Shown one piece after another: positions 46,528 through 55,208 of a stretch of DNA of 64,000 bases. The notes under the pieces are model-generated. The model saw nothing but the letters and a program-made list of their open reading frames with translations. It was not told where the DNA came from and ran no database searches. Origin of the DNA: Saccharothrix carnea (GTDB taxonomy: Bacteria; Actinomycetota; Actinomycetes; Mycobacteriales; Pseudonocardiaceae); the NCBI RefSeq assembly GCF_003014735.1, contig NZ_PYAX01000005.1, positions 248,001 to 312,000 of the forward strand. Direction: 5' to 3'. The first letter of the stretch is position 1; each line of letters begins with the position of its first letter. The position numbers were made by a program, and so were the translations under genes.

Positions 46528-47844
46528 GTGAACCTACCCGGACAGCCTCCCAAGCAGGGAGCCAGAAGCCTCGATCCCCACCTGCGCCGATACGCGGCAC
46601 GGACGGCGGGCATGACGGCATCGGAGATCCGGGCGCTCTTCGCGGTGGCGAGCAGGCCTGAGGTGGTGTCCCTGGCGGGCGGGATGCCACACCTGGCAGC
46701 ACTGCCGCTGGACTCCCTCAGCGCGGAGGTGGCCGACGTCATCGCCACGGAAGGCCTGGTCGCGCTCCAGTACGGCAGCGCGCACGGCGTTCCCGAGCTG
46801 CGTGAGCAGATCTGCGACGTGATGGCGCTGGAAGGCATCAACGGCCACCCGGACGACGTCGTGGTGACCGTCGGCTCCCAGATGGGCCTGGACATGGTCA
46901 CCCGGATCTTCTGCGACCCGGGTGACGTCGTGCTGGCCGAAGGCCCGTCGTACGTCGGCGCCCTCGGTTCCTTCTCCGCTTACCAGGCCCAGGTCGTCCA
47001 CGTGGGCATGGACGCGGACGGCCTCATGCCGGACGCCCTGCGCGAAGCCATCGCCGCGGTGGAGCGCTCCGGCCGCCGCATCAAGTTCCTCTACACGATC
47101 CCGAACTTCCACAACCCGGCCGGCGTCACCCTGGCCGTGCAGCGCCGCGCCGAGATCCTCGAGACCTGCCGCACGCACGGCATCCTCGTGGTGGAGGACA
47201 ACCCGTACGGCCTCCTGGGCTTCGACGGCGTCACCTACCCGGCGCTGCGGTCGACCGACCCGGACAACGTCGTCTACCTGGGCTCTTTCTCCAAGACCTT
47301 CGCCGCCGGCCTCCGCGTCGGCTGGGTCCTGGCCCCGCACGCCGTCCGCGAGAAGCTCGTCCTGGCGGCCGAGTCGGCGACCCTGTGCCCGCCGACCCTG
47401 AACCAGCTGATCGTGTCGCGCTACCTGACGACGCACGACTGGAAGGGCCAGATCAAGACCTACCGCGAGGCCTACCGCGAACGCCGTGACGCGGCGATCT
47501 CGGCCCTGGAACAGCACATGCCGCTTGGTTCCACGTGGAACAAGCCGAACGGCGGCTTCTACGTCTGGGTGACCGTTCCCGAAGGCATCGACACGAAGGC
47601 CATGCTGCCCCGCGCCATCACCCAACGCGTGGCGTACGCGTCGGGTACCGGCTTCTACGCAGACGGCCTGGGCAGCCGCCAGCTCCGCATCTCGTACTGC
47701 TACCCCACACCGGAACGCATCCGCGAGGGCGTGCGACGGCTGGCGAACGTCATCAAGGACGAGATCGAGCTGCACGAGACCTTCGGCCCCACCGTGGGCC
47801 GTGCCGTCTCCGGCCCGCACAGCCCATCGCCCGACACCGCTTGA
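46528..47844 (+). CDS. PLP-dependent aminotransferase (class I/II)
   Basis: A 438-residue fold-type I aminotransferase from GTG 46528 (GGAG upstream). The PLP lysine is in GSFSKTFAAGLRVGW. The Asn and Tyr contacts are in IPNFHNPAGVTL and VVEDNPYGLLGFDG. It belongs to the MocR-like aminotransferase clade (2-aminoadipate/valine type) but has no DNA-binding domain. Substrate unknown. It lies 14 bases before the D-Ala-D-Ala ligase-like gene, so the two may be co-transcribed, perhaps supplying an amino acid for the ligase. Confidence 0.88.
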   Translation: MNLPGQPPKQGARSLDPHLRRYAARTAGMTASEIRALFAVASRPEVVSLAGGMPHLAALPLDSLSAEVADVIATEGLVALQYGSAHGVPELREQICDVMALEGINGHPDDVVVTVGSQMGLDMVTRIFCDPGDVVLAEGPSYVGALGSFSAYQAQVVHVGMDADGLMPDALREAIAAVERSGRRIKFLYTIPNFHNPAGVTLAVQRRAEILETCRTHGILVVEDNPYGLLGFDGVTYPALRSTDPDNVVYLGSFSKTFAAGLRVGWVLAPHAVREKLVLAAESATLCPPTLNQLIVSRYLTTHDWKGQIKTYREAYRERRDAAISALEQHMPLGSTWNKPNGGFYVWVTVPEGIDTKAMLPRAITQRVAYASGTGFYADGLGSRQLRISYCYPTPERIREGVRRLANVIKDEIELHETFGPTVGRAVSGPHSPSPDTA

Positions 47845-47857
47845 TCAGGAGTAGACG

Positions 47858-48802
47858 TTGTCCAACCGCTGGGTCGCAGTCCTGTCCGGGGGCCTTTCGC
47901 ACGAGCGGGAGGTGTCCTTGCGATCCGGTCGCAGGCTGTCCGCCGCACTGCGGTCGGTCGGCCTGGTCGTGGAGGAGTGGGACGCCGACGGCAACCTGCT
48001 CACCCGACTGAAGGAACATCGCCCTGACGCCGTCGTGGTCGCCCTCCACGGCGGCGAGGGCGAGAACGGTTCCGTGCAGACCATCCTGGAACTGATGGAC
48101 GTCCCGTTCGTGGGCACGGACTCCCAAGCCTGCCGCCGGGCGTGGGACAAGCCGACCGCCAAGGCCGAACTGGCCCGAGCCGGCCTCGCCACCCCCGAGT
48201 GGGCAGTACTCCCGCACGCCACGTTCCGCGAACTGGGCGCCCAACCGGTCCTCGACGCCATGGTCGACCGCCTGGGCCTCCCACTGATGCTCAAGCCGGA
48301 CCAGGGCGGCTCGGCCCTCGGCGCCCACGTGGTCCGGGACGCCGCCGAACTCCCCGCCGCCATGGTCGGCTGCCTCGCCTACGGGAACACGGTCCTGGCG
48401 GAACGCTTCGTCGAAGGCGTCGAAGTGGCCGTCGCGGTCGTCGACGGCCCGGACGGCCCCCACGCCCTGCCCCCGGTCGAGATCGTCCCGGAGAACGGCG
48501 TCTACGACTACACCGCCCGCTACACCGCCGGCCTGACCGACTTCCACGCCCCGGCCCGCCTCGACGAGAAGGCCGCACAGGCAGTCGGCGAACTAGCCGT
48601 CTCCGCCCACCGCCTCCTCGGTCTGCGCGACGTCTCCCGCACCGACGCCATCGTCGCCCCGGACGGCACCGTCAACTTCCTCGAAGTCAACGTCTCACCC
48701 GGCCTCACCGAAACCTCGCTCCTCCCGATGGCAGTCGAAGCCGCCGGCGAGTCCCTCGGCAACATCTACGCCAACCTCATCGAGCGCGCCGTAAACCGTT
48801 AA
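47858..48802 (+). CDS. D-alanine-D-alanine ligase-like ATP-grasp enzyme
   Basis: A 314-residue ATP-grasp ligase from a TTG behind AGGAG. Motifs of the Ddl family are present: GGLSHEREVSLRSG at the N-terminus, ALHGGEGENGSVQ, PLMLKPDQGGSALG and the omega loop YDYTARYTAG with its tyrosine. The last catalytic motif reads NFLEVNVSPGLT rather than the usual NEVNTMPG. It may be the housekeeping Ddl or a second paralogue; the window cannot decide. It likely shares an operon with the aminotransferase. A terminator follows. Confidence 0.85.
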   Translation: MSNRWVAVLSGGLSHEREVSLRSGRRLSAALRSVGLVVEEWDADGNLLTRLKEHRPDAVVVALHGGEGENGSVQTILELMDVPFVGTDSQACRRAWDKPTAKAELARAGLATPEWAVLPHATFRELGAQPVLDAMVDRLGLPLMLKPDQGGSALGAHVVRDAAELPAAMVGCLAYGNTVLAERFVEGVEVAVAVVDGPDGPHALPPVEIVPENGVYDYTARYTAGLTDFHAPARLDEKAAQAVGELAVSAHRLLGLRDVSRTDAIVAPDGTVNFLEVNVSPGLTETSLLPMAVEAAGESLGNIYANLIERAVNR

Positions 48803-48821
48803 ACCCTCTCACCAGTCAACC

Positions 48822-48851
48822 ACGGCCCGTGTCCATCAGGACACGGGCCGT
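48822..48851 (+). terminator. Terminator after the Ddl-like gene
   Basis: ACGGCCCGTGTCC (48822-48834) pairs perfectly with GGACACGGGCCGT (48839-48851) around ATCA, followed by ATTCAT. Confidence 0.9.
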
Positions 48852-48956
48852 ATTCATCACCGTGACATAAGGCCCGTGGGTGATCCCTTGCACCCAAAAC
48901 GAATCCCTTTTGTCCGTTTCAGACCCGACTTCGAACCAACACCCAACGAAGCCAAT

Positions 48957-48987
48957 CTGCACCACACCTGCACCACACCTGCACCAC
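48957..48987. repeat. 11-base tandem repeat, three copies
   Basis: CTGCACCACAC occurs twice, then CTGCACCAC, head to tail. It lies in the gene-free stretch 48852-49196, which otherwise holds the large palindrome and no convincing coding frame. Confidence 0.7.
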
Positions 48988-49023
48988 TTCGGACCCACAT
49001 CGGACCCGGAACCAACCCACCGA

Positions 49024-49157
49024 GGCCCGATTTGACATGGGTTCGGGTGCTTTAGGCTGGTCGAAGCCGGCAGGCCTGGCGGGACGCTCTTCCCCGCCGG
49101 GCCTGCCGGCTTTGGCCTGCCTGGAGTGCCCGTAAGGGCCCCATGTCAAATCGAGCC
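49024..49157. repeat. 134-base nested imperfect palindrome between ddl-like and parB
   Basis: Outer arms CGATTTGACATGGG (49028-49041) and CCCATGTCAAATCG (49140-49153) are perfect and extend to 18 bases with one mismatch. Inner arms AAGCCGGCAGGCC (49064-49076) and GGCCTGCCGGCTT (49100-49112) are perfect and enclose GGCGGG/CCCGCC. The intervening stretches also match imperfectly. It can terminate parB transcription, but its size and terminal repeats also suit a small non-autonomous repeat element. Confidence 0.75.
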
Positions 49158-49164
49158 GGACTTA

Positions 49165-49198
49165 ACCACCGAGCCGAACTCACCACCGAGCCGAACTC
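49165..49198. repeat. 17-base tandem repeat at the parB 3' end
   Basis: ACCACCGAGCCGAACTC occurs twice head to tail (49165-49181, 49182-49198). The second copy overlaps the parB stop codon. Confidence 0.7.
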
Positions 49199-50189
49199 AC
49201 CCCTGGGACCTCGGCACCCCCGCCTCCGGCGACATGAGCTGAATAATCCGCTCAAGATCATCGACGGACCCGAACTCCACCACGATCCGCCCCTTCCGCT
49301 GCCCCAACTCGACCTTCACCCGCGTATCGAAGTTGTCCGACAACCGCTCCGCCAACTCCTGCAACCCAGGCGCCTGCATCGGCTTCCGCCGCACCGCCTT
49401 CGCCTTCGCCGGCTCCGCCCCCTTGGCCAGCGTCACCGCTTCCTCGGTCGCCCGGACCGACATCCCCTCGGCGACGATCCGGGCCGCCAGCTCCTCCTGC
49501 ACACCCGGATCCTCGACCCCCAGCAACGCCCGCGCGTGCCCGGCCGACAGCACCCCGGCCGCGACCCGTCGCTGCACCGGCAGCGGCAGCTTCAACAACC
49601 GGATCGTGTTCGTCACCACCGGCCGGCTGCGCCCGATCCGGTCGGCCAGCTCCTCGTGCGTCACGCCGAACTCCTCCAGCAGCTGCTGGTAGGCGGACGC
49701 TTCTTCCAACGGGTTGAGCTGCACGCGATGGATGTTCTCCAGCAGCGCGTCACGCAGCATGACGTCGTCAGCGGTCTGCCGGACGATCGCCGGGATCGTC
49801 TTCAACCCCGCCAGCTGGGTCGCCCGCCACCGCCGCTCGCCCATGACGAGCTCGTAGGTGCCTTCCGCGACCTCGCGCACCACGATCGGCTGCATCAGCC
49901 CGAACTCGCGGATCGAGTGCTCCAGCTCCCGCAGCGCCTCTTCGTCGAACACCTGCCGCGGCTGCTTCGGGTTCGTCCGGATCGAGTTGACCGGCAGCTC
50001 CTGGTACACCGCGCCGGCCACCTCCCCGGTCGGTGCGGCGGACGAGGGCGCAGGGGCGGACGTCCCGTTGGCCGACCCGTTGGAACCCGCCCGGGCCGAC
50101 GAGGGTGCCGCCGGTGTGCCGGGCGGAGGGCCGCTCGGGATCAGGGCCGCGAGCCCGCGACCGAGGCCACCCTTGCGCTGTTCCGTCAT
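49197..50189 (-). CDS. parB: Chromosome partitioning protein ParB
   Basis: A 330-residue ParB that binds parS and spreads around it, using CTP. The CTP-binding/[12 protein letters not shown] motif is about residues 125-140. The helix-turn-helix ([20 protein letters not shown]) recognises parS. The C-terminal segment ([20 protein letters not shown]) is the dimerisation part. The start at 50189 gives [18 protein letters not shown], the usual N-terminus that stimulates ParA. It overlaps the parA stop (ATGA). Confidence 0.97.
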   Translation of the reverse strand: MTEQRKGGLGRGLAALIPSGPPPGTPAAPSSARAGSNGSANGTSAPAPSSAAPTGEVAGAVYQELPVNSIRTNPKQPRQVFDEEALRELEHSIREFGLMQPIVVREVAEGTYELVMGERRWRATQLAGLKTIPAIVRQTADDVMLRDALLENIHRVQLNPLEEASAYQQLLEEFGVTHEELADRIGRSRPVVTNTIRLLKLPLPVQRRVAAGVLSAGHARALLGVEDPGVQEELAARIVAEGMSVRATEEAVTLAKGAEPAKAKAVRRKPMQAPGLQELAERLSDNFDTRVKVELGQRKGRIVVEFGSVDDLERIIQLMSPEAGVPRSQG

Positions 50190-51214
50190 GCCGACCCCAT
50201 CTCCGCGCCGAACTCGGCGATCTCCCGTGCCGCGTCGAGGTAGCTCATCGCGCCCCGTGAGCCGGGATCGTAGGTGAGCACCGTCTGACCGAATCCTGGT
50301 GCCTCGGAGACCTTCACGCTGCGCGGGATCACCGTTTTGAGGACCGTGTCGCCGAAGTGGCCGCGCACCTCGCTGGTCACCTGGTCGGCCAGCTTCGTGC
50401 GGCCGTCGTACATCGTCAGCAGGATGGTGGACACGTTCAGCGTCGGGTTCAGGTGCGCCTGCACCAGCTCGATGTTGCGCAGCAGCTGCCCCAACCCCTC
50501 CAGCGCGTAGTACTCGCACTGGATCGGGATGAGCACTTCCTGCGCCGCGACCATCGCGTTGACGGTCAGCAGGCCGAGCGAGGGCGGGCAGTCGATGAAC
50601 ACGTAGTCCGGCTTGATCGAGTCCAGCGCCTCGGGGCTCAGCGCCTCCTTGAGCCTCGACTCACGGGCGACCATCGACACCAACTCGATCTCCGCGCCCG
50701 CCAGGTCGATCGTGGCCGGCACGCAGTACAGGTTGGGGGACTGGTTGCTGACCTGAGCCGCTTCCGCCACCGACAGCTCACCGATCAGCACCTCGTACAC
50801 CGACGGCGTGCCGGAGCGGTGCTCGACGGCCAGCGCCGTGCTCGCGTTGCCCTGCGGGTCGAGGTCGATGACGAGCACCTTGAGCCCGTGGATGGCGAGC
50901 GCGGCGGCCAGGTTCACCGTGCTCGTGGTCTTGCCGACGCCGCCCTTCTGGTTGGCGACCACCATGACCCGGCGACGGTCCGGGCGGGGGAGTTGGAGGG
51001 AGTCGGGGTGCAGGACGCGGGTGGCGCGTGCCGCTTCTTCCGCGATGGGGGTCCACACGGTGCTGTCTCCTGCCGGTTCCACGTTGTTTGCCAGGGTCGG
51101 GTCTGATGCCGGACGCAGCACTTCGCCCGCGCCCACCACACCTTCGGGCTCGGTTTCACGTGAAACACCGGCCGCTTGGAACACCGGTTGCAGGGGGTCG
51201 GGGTACACGTTCAC
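50186..51214 (-). CDS. parA: Chromosome partitioning ATPase ParA
   Basis: A 342-residue ParA/Soj ATPase that moves ParB-origin complexes along the nucleoid. The deviant Walker A KGGVGKTT is at residues 90-97, with [16 protein letters not shown] as Walker B. An N-terminal extension of about 80 residues precedes the ATPase core. A parS core lies inside this extension (encoding VSRET). It overlaps rsmG by four bases upstream and parB downstream, so the three genes form one operon. Confidence 0.96.
   Translation of the reverse strand: MNVYPDPLQPVFQAAGVSRETEPEGVVGAGEVLRPASDPTLANNVEPAGDSTVWTPIAEEAARATRVLHPDSLQLPRPDRRRVMVVANQKGGVGKTTSTVNLAAALAIHGLKVLVIDLDPQGNASTALAVEHRSGTPSVYEVLIGELSVAEAAQVSNQSPNLYCVPATIDLAGAEIELVSMVARESRLKEALSPEALDSIKPDYVFIDCPPSLGLLTVNAMVAAQEVLIPIQCEYYALEGLGQLLRNIELVQAHLNPTLNVSTILLTMYDGRTKLADQVTSEVRGHFGDTVLKTVIPRSVKVSEAPGFGQTVLTYDPGSRGAMSYLDAAREIAEFGAEMGSA
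51153..51166. promoter_or_regulatory. parS: parS site 1 (inside parA)
   Basis: GTTTCACGTGAAAC, the perfect 14-base parS palindrome bound by ParB. It is embedded in the parA coding region. Confidence 0.95.
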
Positions 51215-51888
51215 CGAACCTTCCTTCTGCGACGCGCGCCTTCACGGCGGCTCGCCTGCTCATCGCGCTCCACGAGCACGACCGTCGTCGGCAGTTCGAG
51301 TACTTCGCCACCGCAGGTGATGACGCGCGGTCGGATCCCTCCGGCCCGGCGCACCGCCTCGGCGTCGCGTTCCAGTTCCTCCGCGGCGCTCTCGCCCTTG
51401 AGAGCGACCAGACGTCCACCGGGACGGAGCAGCGGCAGGCACCACCGCGTCAGCCGTTCCAACGGGGCCACCGCACGGGCCGTCACGACGTCGCTGTCGG
51501 ACAACTGCTCCCGCACCGGTGGCTCCTCGGCCCGGCCGCGCAGCACCGTGACCTTCAGCCCGAGCGCGTCGACGCACTCGGTCAGCCACGCCACCCGACG
51601 TGCCATCGGCTCCAGGAGCGTCAACTCCAGGTCCGGGCGCGCGATCGCCAGGGGGATCCCCGGCAGTCCCGCGCCCGAACCGACGTCCACGACTCGCGAG
51701 CCCTCGGGGAGCAGCTCCGCCACGACCGCCGAGTTGAGGATGTGGCGATCCCAGAGCCGGTCGACCTCTCGCGGACCGATGAGGCCGCGTTCGACGCCGT
51801 GCTCGGTGAGCAGTGCCGTGAAGGCGACCGCCTTGTCGTAGTGGTCACCGAAGACCTTCTTCGCGCGGTCTTCCACCTCTGCGGCCAT
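51211..51888 (-). CDS. rsmG: 16S rRNA (guanine-527 N7) methyltransferase RsmG
   Basis: A 225-residue SAM methyltransferase (GidB). Motif I is [40 protein letters not shown] and [20 protein letters not shown] are family blocks. Loss of this m7G gives low-level streptomycin resistance in other actinobacteria. The C-terminus is basic ([12 protein letters not shown]). It leads the rsmG-parA-parB operon; a parS lies 16 bases upstream of its start. Confidence 0.95.
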   Translation of the reverse strand: MAAEVEDRAKKVFGDHYDKAVAFTALLTEHGVERGLIGPREVDRLWDRHILNSAVVAELLPEGSRVVDVGSGAGLPGIPLAIARPDLELTLLEPMARRVAWLTECVDALGLKVTVLRGRAEEPPVREQLSDSDVVTARAVAPLERLTRWCLPLLRPGGRLVALKGESAAEELERDAEAVRRAGGIRPRVITCGGEVLELPTTVVLVERDEQASRREGARRRRKVR

Positions 51889-51903
51889 GTCTCCGTCCGG
51901 GAC

Positions 51904-51917
51904 GTTTCACGTGAAAC
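51904..51917. promoter_or_regulatory. parS: parS site 2 (upstream of rsmG)
   Basis: Perfect GTTTCACGTGAAAC in the 164-base gap 51889-52052, at the likely promoter position of the rsmG-parA-parB operon, so ParB could autoregulate it. Confidence 0.95.
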
Positions 51918-52049
51918 CACACCAGACGCCGGCGGCAGCCGGGTGTGGGCGATGGGTTGGGCGTCTCGCAAAGGAGGCGGTGAGCCCCACGAGATGTGCC
52001 GGTCCCCACTATGACGGATCACCCCGGCGACACGCCAAATCGGAGTCGC

Positions 52050-52063
52050 GTTTCACGTGAAAC
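52050..52063. promoter_or_regulatory. parS: parS site 3 (at the end of the Nudix gene)
   Basis: Perfect GTTTCACGTGAAAC overlapping the last codons and stop of the Nudix gene (encodes the ESFT tail). Confidence 0.95.
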
Positions 52064-52511
52064 TTTCAATCCGACCGTCCTTCGGGAGCACTCGGAGGAG
52101 TTCCAGCGCGTAGTCGACCGACTCGACGTGGTCCAGCGCCGGTACTTCCTCAAGCGGGAACCACGCCGCCTGGTCCGTGCTCCCACCCACCTCGAACGTC
52201 AACTCGCCACCGACGACGTGCGCCTCGTACATGATCCGGAGGCGGTGGTAGTCCATCTCGACGCCGTCGCGCACCATCGGCCCGTGGACGTTCTGGATGC
52301 CGAGCAGCCGGTCGACCTCCGCCCGGTAGCCGGTCTCCTCGAACACCTCGCGGACCACCGCGTCGTACGGGTCTTCACCGTGGTCGAGCCCACCGCCGGG
52401 CAGGATCCACATCGGCCGGTCCGGACCGAGCCAGCGGGAGAGCAGCAACCGGCCGTCTTCGATGATCACGGCGTAGGCGGCGACACGGAGGTTCCGGATG
52501 ATCCCAGTCAT
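52053..52511 (-). CDS. Nudix hydrolase inserted in the par cluster
   Basis: A 152-residue Nudix protein. The Nudix box is GGGLDHGEDPYDAVVREVFE followed by ETGY, complete. The N-terminus MTGIIRNLRVAAYAVIIEDG is typical of ADP-ribose or nucleotide-sugar type members, but the substrate is unknown. It lies between rsmG and jag, which are neighbours in Mycobacterium, and diverges from the phosphatase-methyltransferase gene over a parS site. Confidence 0.88.
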   Translation of the reverse strand: MTGIIRNLRVAAYAVIIEDGRLLLSRWLGPDRPMWILPGGGLDHGEDPYDAVVREVFEETGYRAEVDRLLGIQNVHGPMVRDGVEMDYHRLRIMYEAHVVGGELTFEVGGSTDQAAWFPLEEVPALDHVESVDYALELLRVLPKDGRIESFT

Positions 52512-52520
52512 GCCGCGACC

Positions 52521-52534
52521 GTTTCACGTGAAAC
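52521..52534. promoter_or_regulatory. parS: parS site 4 (divergent Nudix/phosphatase promoter region)
   Basis: Perfect GTTTCACGTGAAAC nine bases from the Nudix start codon and 23 bases from the divergent start, so ParB binding should affect both promoters. Confidence 0.95.
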
Positions 52535-52556
52535 ACGACAAGGGGAAGGGATTGGG

Positions 52557-53546
52557 ATGTACGCGATCAGACCAGGGGTGCTGAGCACGATGGGGCACCC
52601 GTACAGCCTGGAGCACATCGCCGAACTGGGAGCGGCCGGCGTCGACACGATCGTGTGCGCCCTGACCGAAACCGAACTCGCCGAGCTCGACCTGACCGAC
52701 GCACCGGAGGCGGCCCGTGATGCGGGCATCACGTTCCACTGGGTGCCGATCCCGGACTTCGGCGTCCCCGCCACCATCCCGGAACTGGACGACGCGCTGG
52801 CCGAGATGCGGGCGGGCCGCCACGTCCTGGTGCACTGCTGGGGCGGCATCGGCCGCTCGTCCCTCCTCGCCGGCGCACTGCTGGTGCTGGATGGCGCGTC
52901 ACCGGAAGCCGCGTGGCAGGCCATCGCCGAGGCACGCGGCCGGGACGTCCCGGAAACCGACGAACAACGCGCGTGGCTGACCACCTTCGCCCAGGCCCGG
53001 TTCTGGGACGCCCACGCGGCGACGTTCGACGAGGACGCCGACCACGGGCTGCGCGACCCCGCCGTCCGCCGAGCGTGGGCCGACCTGCTCCTCCCGCTGC
53101 TCCCACCGACCCCTGCGACCGTGGTCGACCTCGGGTGCGGCACCGGCAGCCTCACCGCGTTGCTGGCCGAGGCCGGCCACCACGCCCGCGGCCTCGACCT
53201 CTCGGAACGGATGCTCGCGGCGGCACGGGCCAAAGCACCGGGCATCGACTTCCGCCAAGGCGACGCGTCGAACCCGCCGTACCAACCGGGCTCGTTCGAC
53301 GTGGTCCTCGTCCGGCACGTGCTGTGGGCGCTGCCCGACCCGGCCACCGCCCTCGCCCGGTGGCGCGCCCTGCTCAAGCCGAACGGGCGCCTGATCCTGA
53401 TCGAGGGCCGCTGGTCGACCGGCGCCGGGCTCACCGCGGCCGAGTGCCTGGCGGTGCTGGGGGAGGGGCATGTCCACCCGCTCGCCGACCCGGCCCTCTG
53501 GGGGCGCGCCACCACCGACGAGCGCTACCTGATCGTGTCGGCCTGA
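52557..53546 (+). CDS. Fusion of a tyrosine/dual-specificity phosphatase domain and a SAM methyltransferase
   Basis: A 329-residue protein from ATG 52557 with a purine-rich site upstream. Residues 1-145 form a cysteine phosphatase: HCWGGIGRSS carries nucleophile Cys94 and Arg100 (C-x5-R), with a candidate acid in IPDFGVPAT. Residues 150-329 form a class I methyltransferase: VVDLGCGTGSLTALLAEAG at 188-206, then FDVVLVRHVLWALPDPATAL. Both active sites look intact. I know of no characterised protein with this pairing. It points opposite to all neighbours, beside a parS site. Confidence 0.85.
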   Translation: MYAIRPGVLSTMGHPYSLEHIAELGAAGVDTIVCALTETELAELDLTDAPEAARDAGITFHWVPIPDFGVPATIPELDDALAEMRAGRHVLVHCWGGIGRSSLLAGALLVLDGASPEAAWQAIAEARGRDVPETDEQRAWLTTFAQARFWDAHAATFDEDADHGLRDPAVRRAWADLLLPLLPPTPATVVDLGCGTGSLTALLAEAGHHARGLDLSERMLAAARAKAPGIDFRQGDASNPPYQPGSFDVVLVRHVLWALPDPATALARWRALLKPNGRLILIEGRWSTGAGLTAAECLAVLGEGHVHPLADPALWGRATTDERYLIVSA

Positions 53547-53564
53547 CCCGACCCCCGCACGCAG

Positions 53565-53598
53565 AACGGCCCCGGTCCCACCAGGGGCCGGGGCCGTT
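53565..53598. terminator. Bidirectional terminator
   Basis: AACGGCCCCGGTCCC (53565-53579) pairs with GGGGCCGGGGCCGTT (53584-53598) with one G-T pair, around ACCA. It lies between the convergent phosphatase-methyltransferase and jag genes. Confidence 0.9.
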
Positions 53599-53612
53599 CC
53601 GGGCAAGTCCGC

Positions 53613-54155
53613 TCAGGGCTTCGGCAGCACCACCACGCGGCGCTGCGGCTCCTCGCCCTCGCTCTCGCTGTGCACGCCCGCCACGGCGGCGACGGCGTCG
53701 TGCACGACCTTCCGCTCGAACGGCGTCATCGGGTGCAGCCGCACCTTCTCGCCCGTCGCCACCACCTTCTCGGCCGTCGTCCGGCCGAGGTCGGCGAGCT
53801 CGGCACGCCGTCCGGCGCGCCACCCGGCGATGTCCAGCATGAGGCGGCTCCGCACGCCCGTCTCCTGCTGCACCGCGAGCCGGGTCAGCTCCTGCAACGA
53901 CTCCAGGACCGTGCCGCGGGGACCGACCAGCTTCTCCAGGTCGTCACCGCCGTCGATGCTCACGATCGCCCGACCCGCCTCGACGTCGAGGTCGATGTCG
54001 CCGTCGTAGTCGAGCAGGTCCAACAGTCGCTCGAGGTAGTCCCCGGCGATGTCGCCCTCCTGGACGAGCAGGTCCTCCGAACTCCCCGACCGCGCCGGCG
54101 GAACCTCGTCGGCTTCCGGTGCGTCCACGTCGGCCGCCTGCAACGTCTCCGACAC
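53613..54155 (-). CDS. jag: RNA-binding protein Jag/KhpB (KH-R3H)
   Basis: A 180-residue protein. A KH-like domain (AIVSIDGGDDLEKLVGPRGT, then VLESLQELTRLAVQQETG) and an R3H domain (VRLHPMTPFERKVVHDAVAA) bind single-stranded RNA. The N-terminus is acidic. It lies 18 bases downstream of yidC, in the order of nearly all actinobacterial origins, and is thought to link RNA control and cell-envelope growth. Confidence 0.94.
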   Translation of the reverse strand: MSETLQAADVDAPEADEVPPARSGSSEDLLVQEGDIAGDYLERLLDLLDYDGDIDLDVEAGRAIVSIDGGDDLEKLVGPRGTVLESLQELTRLAVQQETGVRSRLMLDIAGWRAGRRAELADLGRTTAEKVVATGEKVRLHPMTPFERKVVHDAVAAVAGVHSESEGEEPQRRVVVLPKP

Positions 54156-54173
54156 GATGTCTCCTCTCCAGGG

Positions 54174-55205
54174 TCAACGACGCTTCTTGTTGCCCTGCTT
54201 CTTGCTTGGGGATCGGTCTGGGCTCAGACCGGGAACCTCGGTGGACGGCTTCGCGGTCTCGGTGGACCCGCTCCCGTCCGGTGCCGCCTCGGCGTCGGTG
54301 GCGGGCGTGGTGCCCGCGGGCTTGCGCGGCGGCTGGGGCTTCTGGCCGGGCTTCGGCTTGGTCACCGGTTTGGCACCCGGCTTCGGCGCGAGCGCCGTGC
54401 GCTGCGCGGTCGCCTCGACCTTCTTCGCCTCTTCCTCGCGGTCGATGCGGTGGTACACGACGTACTGCTGACCCAGCGTCCACGCGTTGTTGCTCAGCCA
54501 GTAGAGCAGGATCGCGATGGGGAAGAACAGGCCACCGACGAGCACGCCGATCGGGAAGATGTAGAGCGTCAGCTTGTTCATGATCGCGGTCTGCGGGTTG
54601 TCCGCCGCGGCCTGCGTCTGCCGGGCCACCGAGTGGCGCGCGGTGAAGTGCGTCGCGATCGAGGCGATGATCATCAACGGGATCGAGACCAGCAGCACCG
54701 CGTTGCGGCTGGTGGCGAACTGCTCCAGCTCGTTGGCGGGCATCGTGATGAACGTCGACAGGTTCGCGCCGAACAGCTTCGCGTTGACGAACGACTCGAC
54801 GCCCTGGGCGTCGAAGAAGTAGACCTCGCCCCAGCCGGGCCGGAACGAGCGCAGCACGTGGAACAGGCCGATGAACACCGGGATCTGCACCAGCATCGGC
54901 AGGCAGCCGCCCAGCGGGTTGACGCCGTGCTCCGACTGGAGCTTCTGCATCTCCTGCGCCTGGCGCTGCTTGTCGTTCGCGTACTTCTTCTTGATCTTCT
55001 GCAGCTCGGGCGCGAACTCCTGCATCTTGCGCATCGAGCGGACCTGGCCGACGAACGGCTTGAACAGGATCGCGCGCAGGGTGAAGACGAGGAACACCAC
55101 GGCCAGGGCCCACGCGAACCCGCTCGACTCGCCGAAGATGTGGCCGAACACCCAGTGCCAACACCACAGGATGAAGGACACCGGGTAGTAGATGAAGTTG
55201 AGCAC
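54174..55205 (-). CDS. yidC: Membrane protein insertase YidC
   Basis: A 343-residue YidC/Oxa1 insertase. An N-terminal helix (FIYYPVSFILWCWHWVFG), a cytoplasmic hairpin (MRKMQEFAPELQKIKKKYAN), and four further helices (QIPVFIGLFHVLRSFRP, LTLYIFPIGVLVGGLFFPIA) form the fold. The basic residue usually found in the hydrophilic groove is expected near TLRAILFKPF. The C-terminal 90 residues are Lys, Pro and Thr-rich and ribosome-facing. It is three bases from yidD. Confidence 0.96.
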   Translation of the reverse strand: MLNFIYYPVSFILWCWHWVFGHIFGESSGFAWALAVVFLVFTLRAILFKPFVGQVRSMRKMQEFAPELQKIKKKYANDKQRQAQEMQKLQSEHGVNPLGGCLPMLVQIPVFIGLFHVLRSFRPGWGEVYFFDAQGVESFVNAKLFGANLSTFITMPANELEQFATSRNAVLLVSIPLMIIASIATHFTARHSVARQTQAAADNPQTAIMNKLTLYIFPIGVLVGGLFFPIAILLYWLSNNAWTLGQQYVVYHRIDREEEAKKVEATAQRTALAPKPGAKPVTKPKPGQKPQPPRKPAGTTPATDAEAAPDGSGSTETAKPSTEVPGLSPDRSPSKKQGNKKRR

Positions 55206-55208
55206 TAG

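Noticed and set aside
48816-49149. Short minus-strand frames after the Ddl-like gene
   Set aside because: Cys/Trp-rich and arising from tandem repeats and the palindrome; no ribosome site.
49024-49157. Insertion sequence remnant
   Set aside because: Terminal repeats exist, but there is no transposase fragment or visible target duplication; kept as a repeat only.
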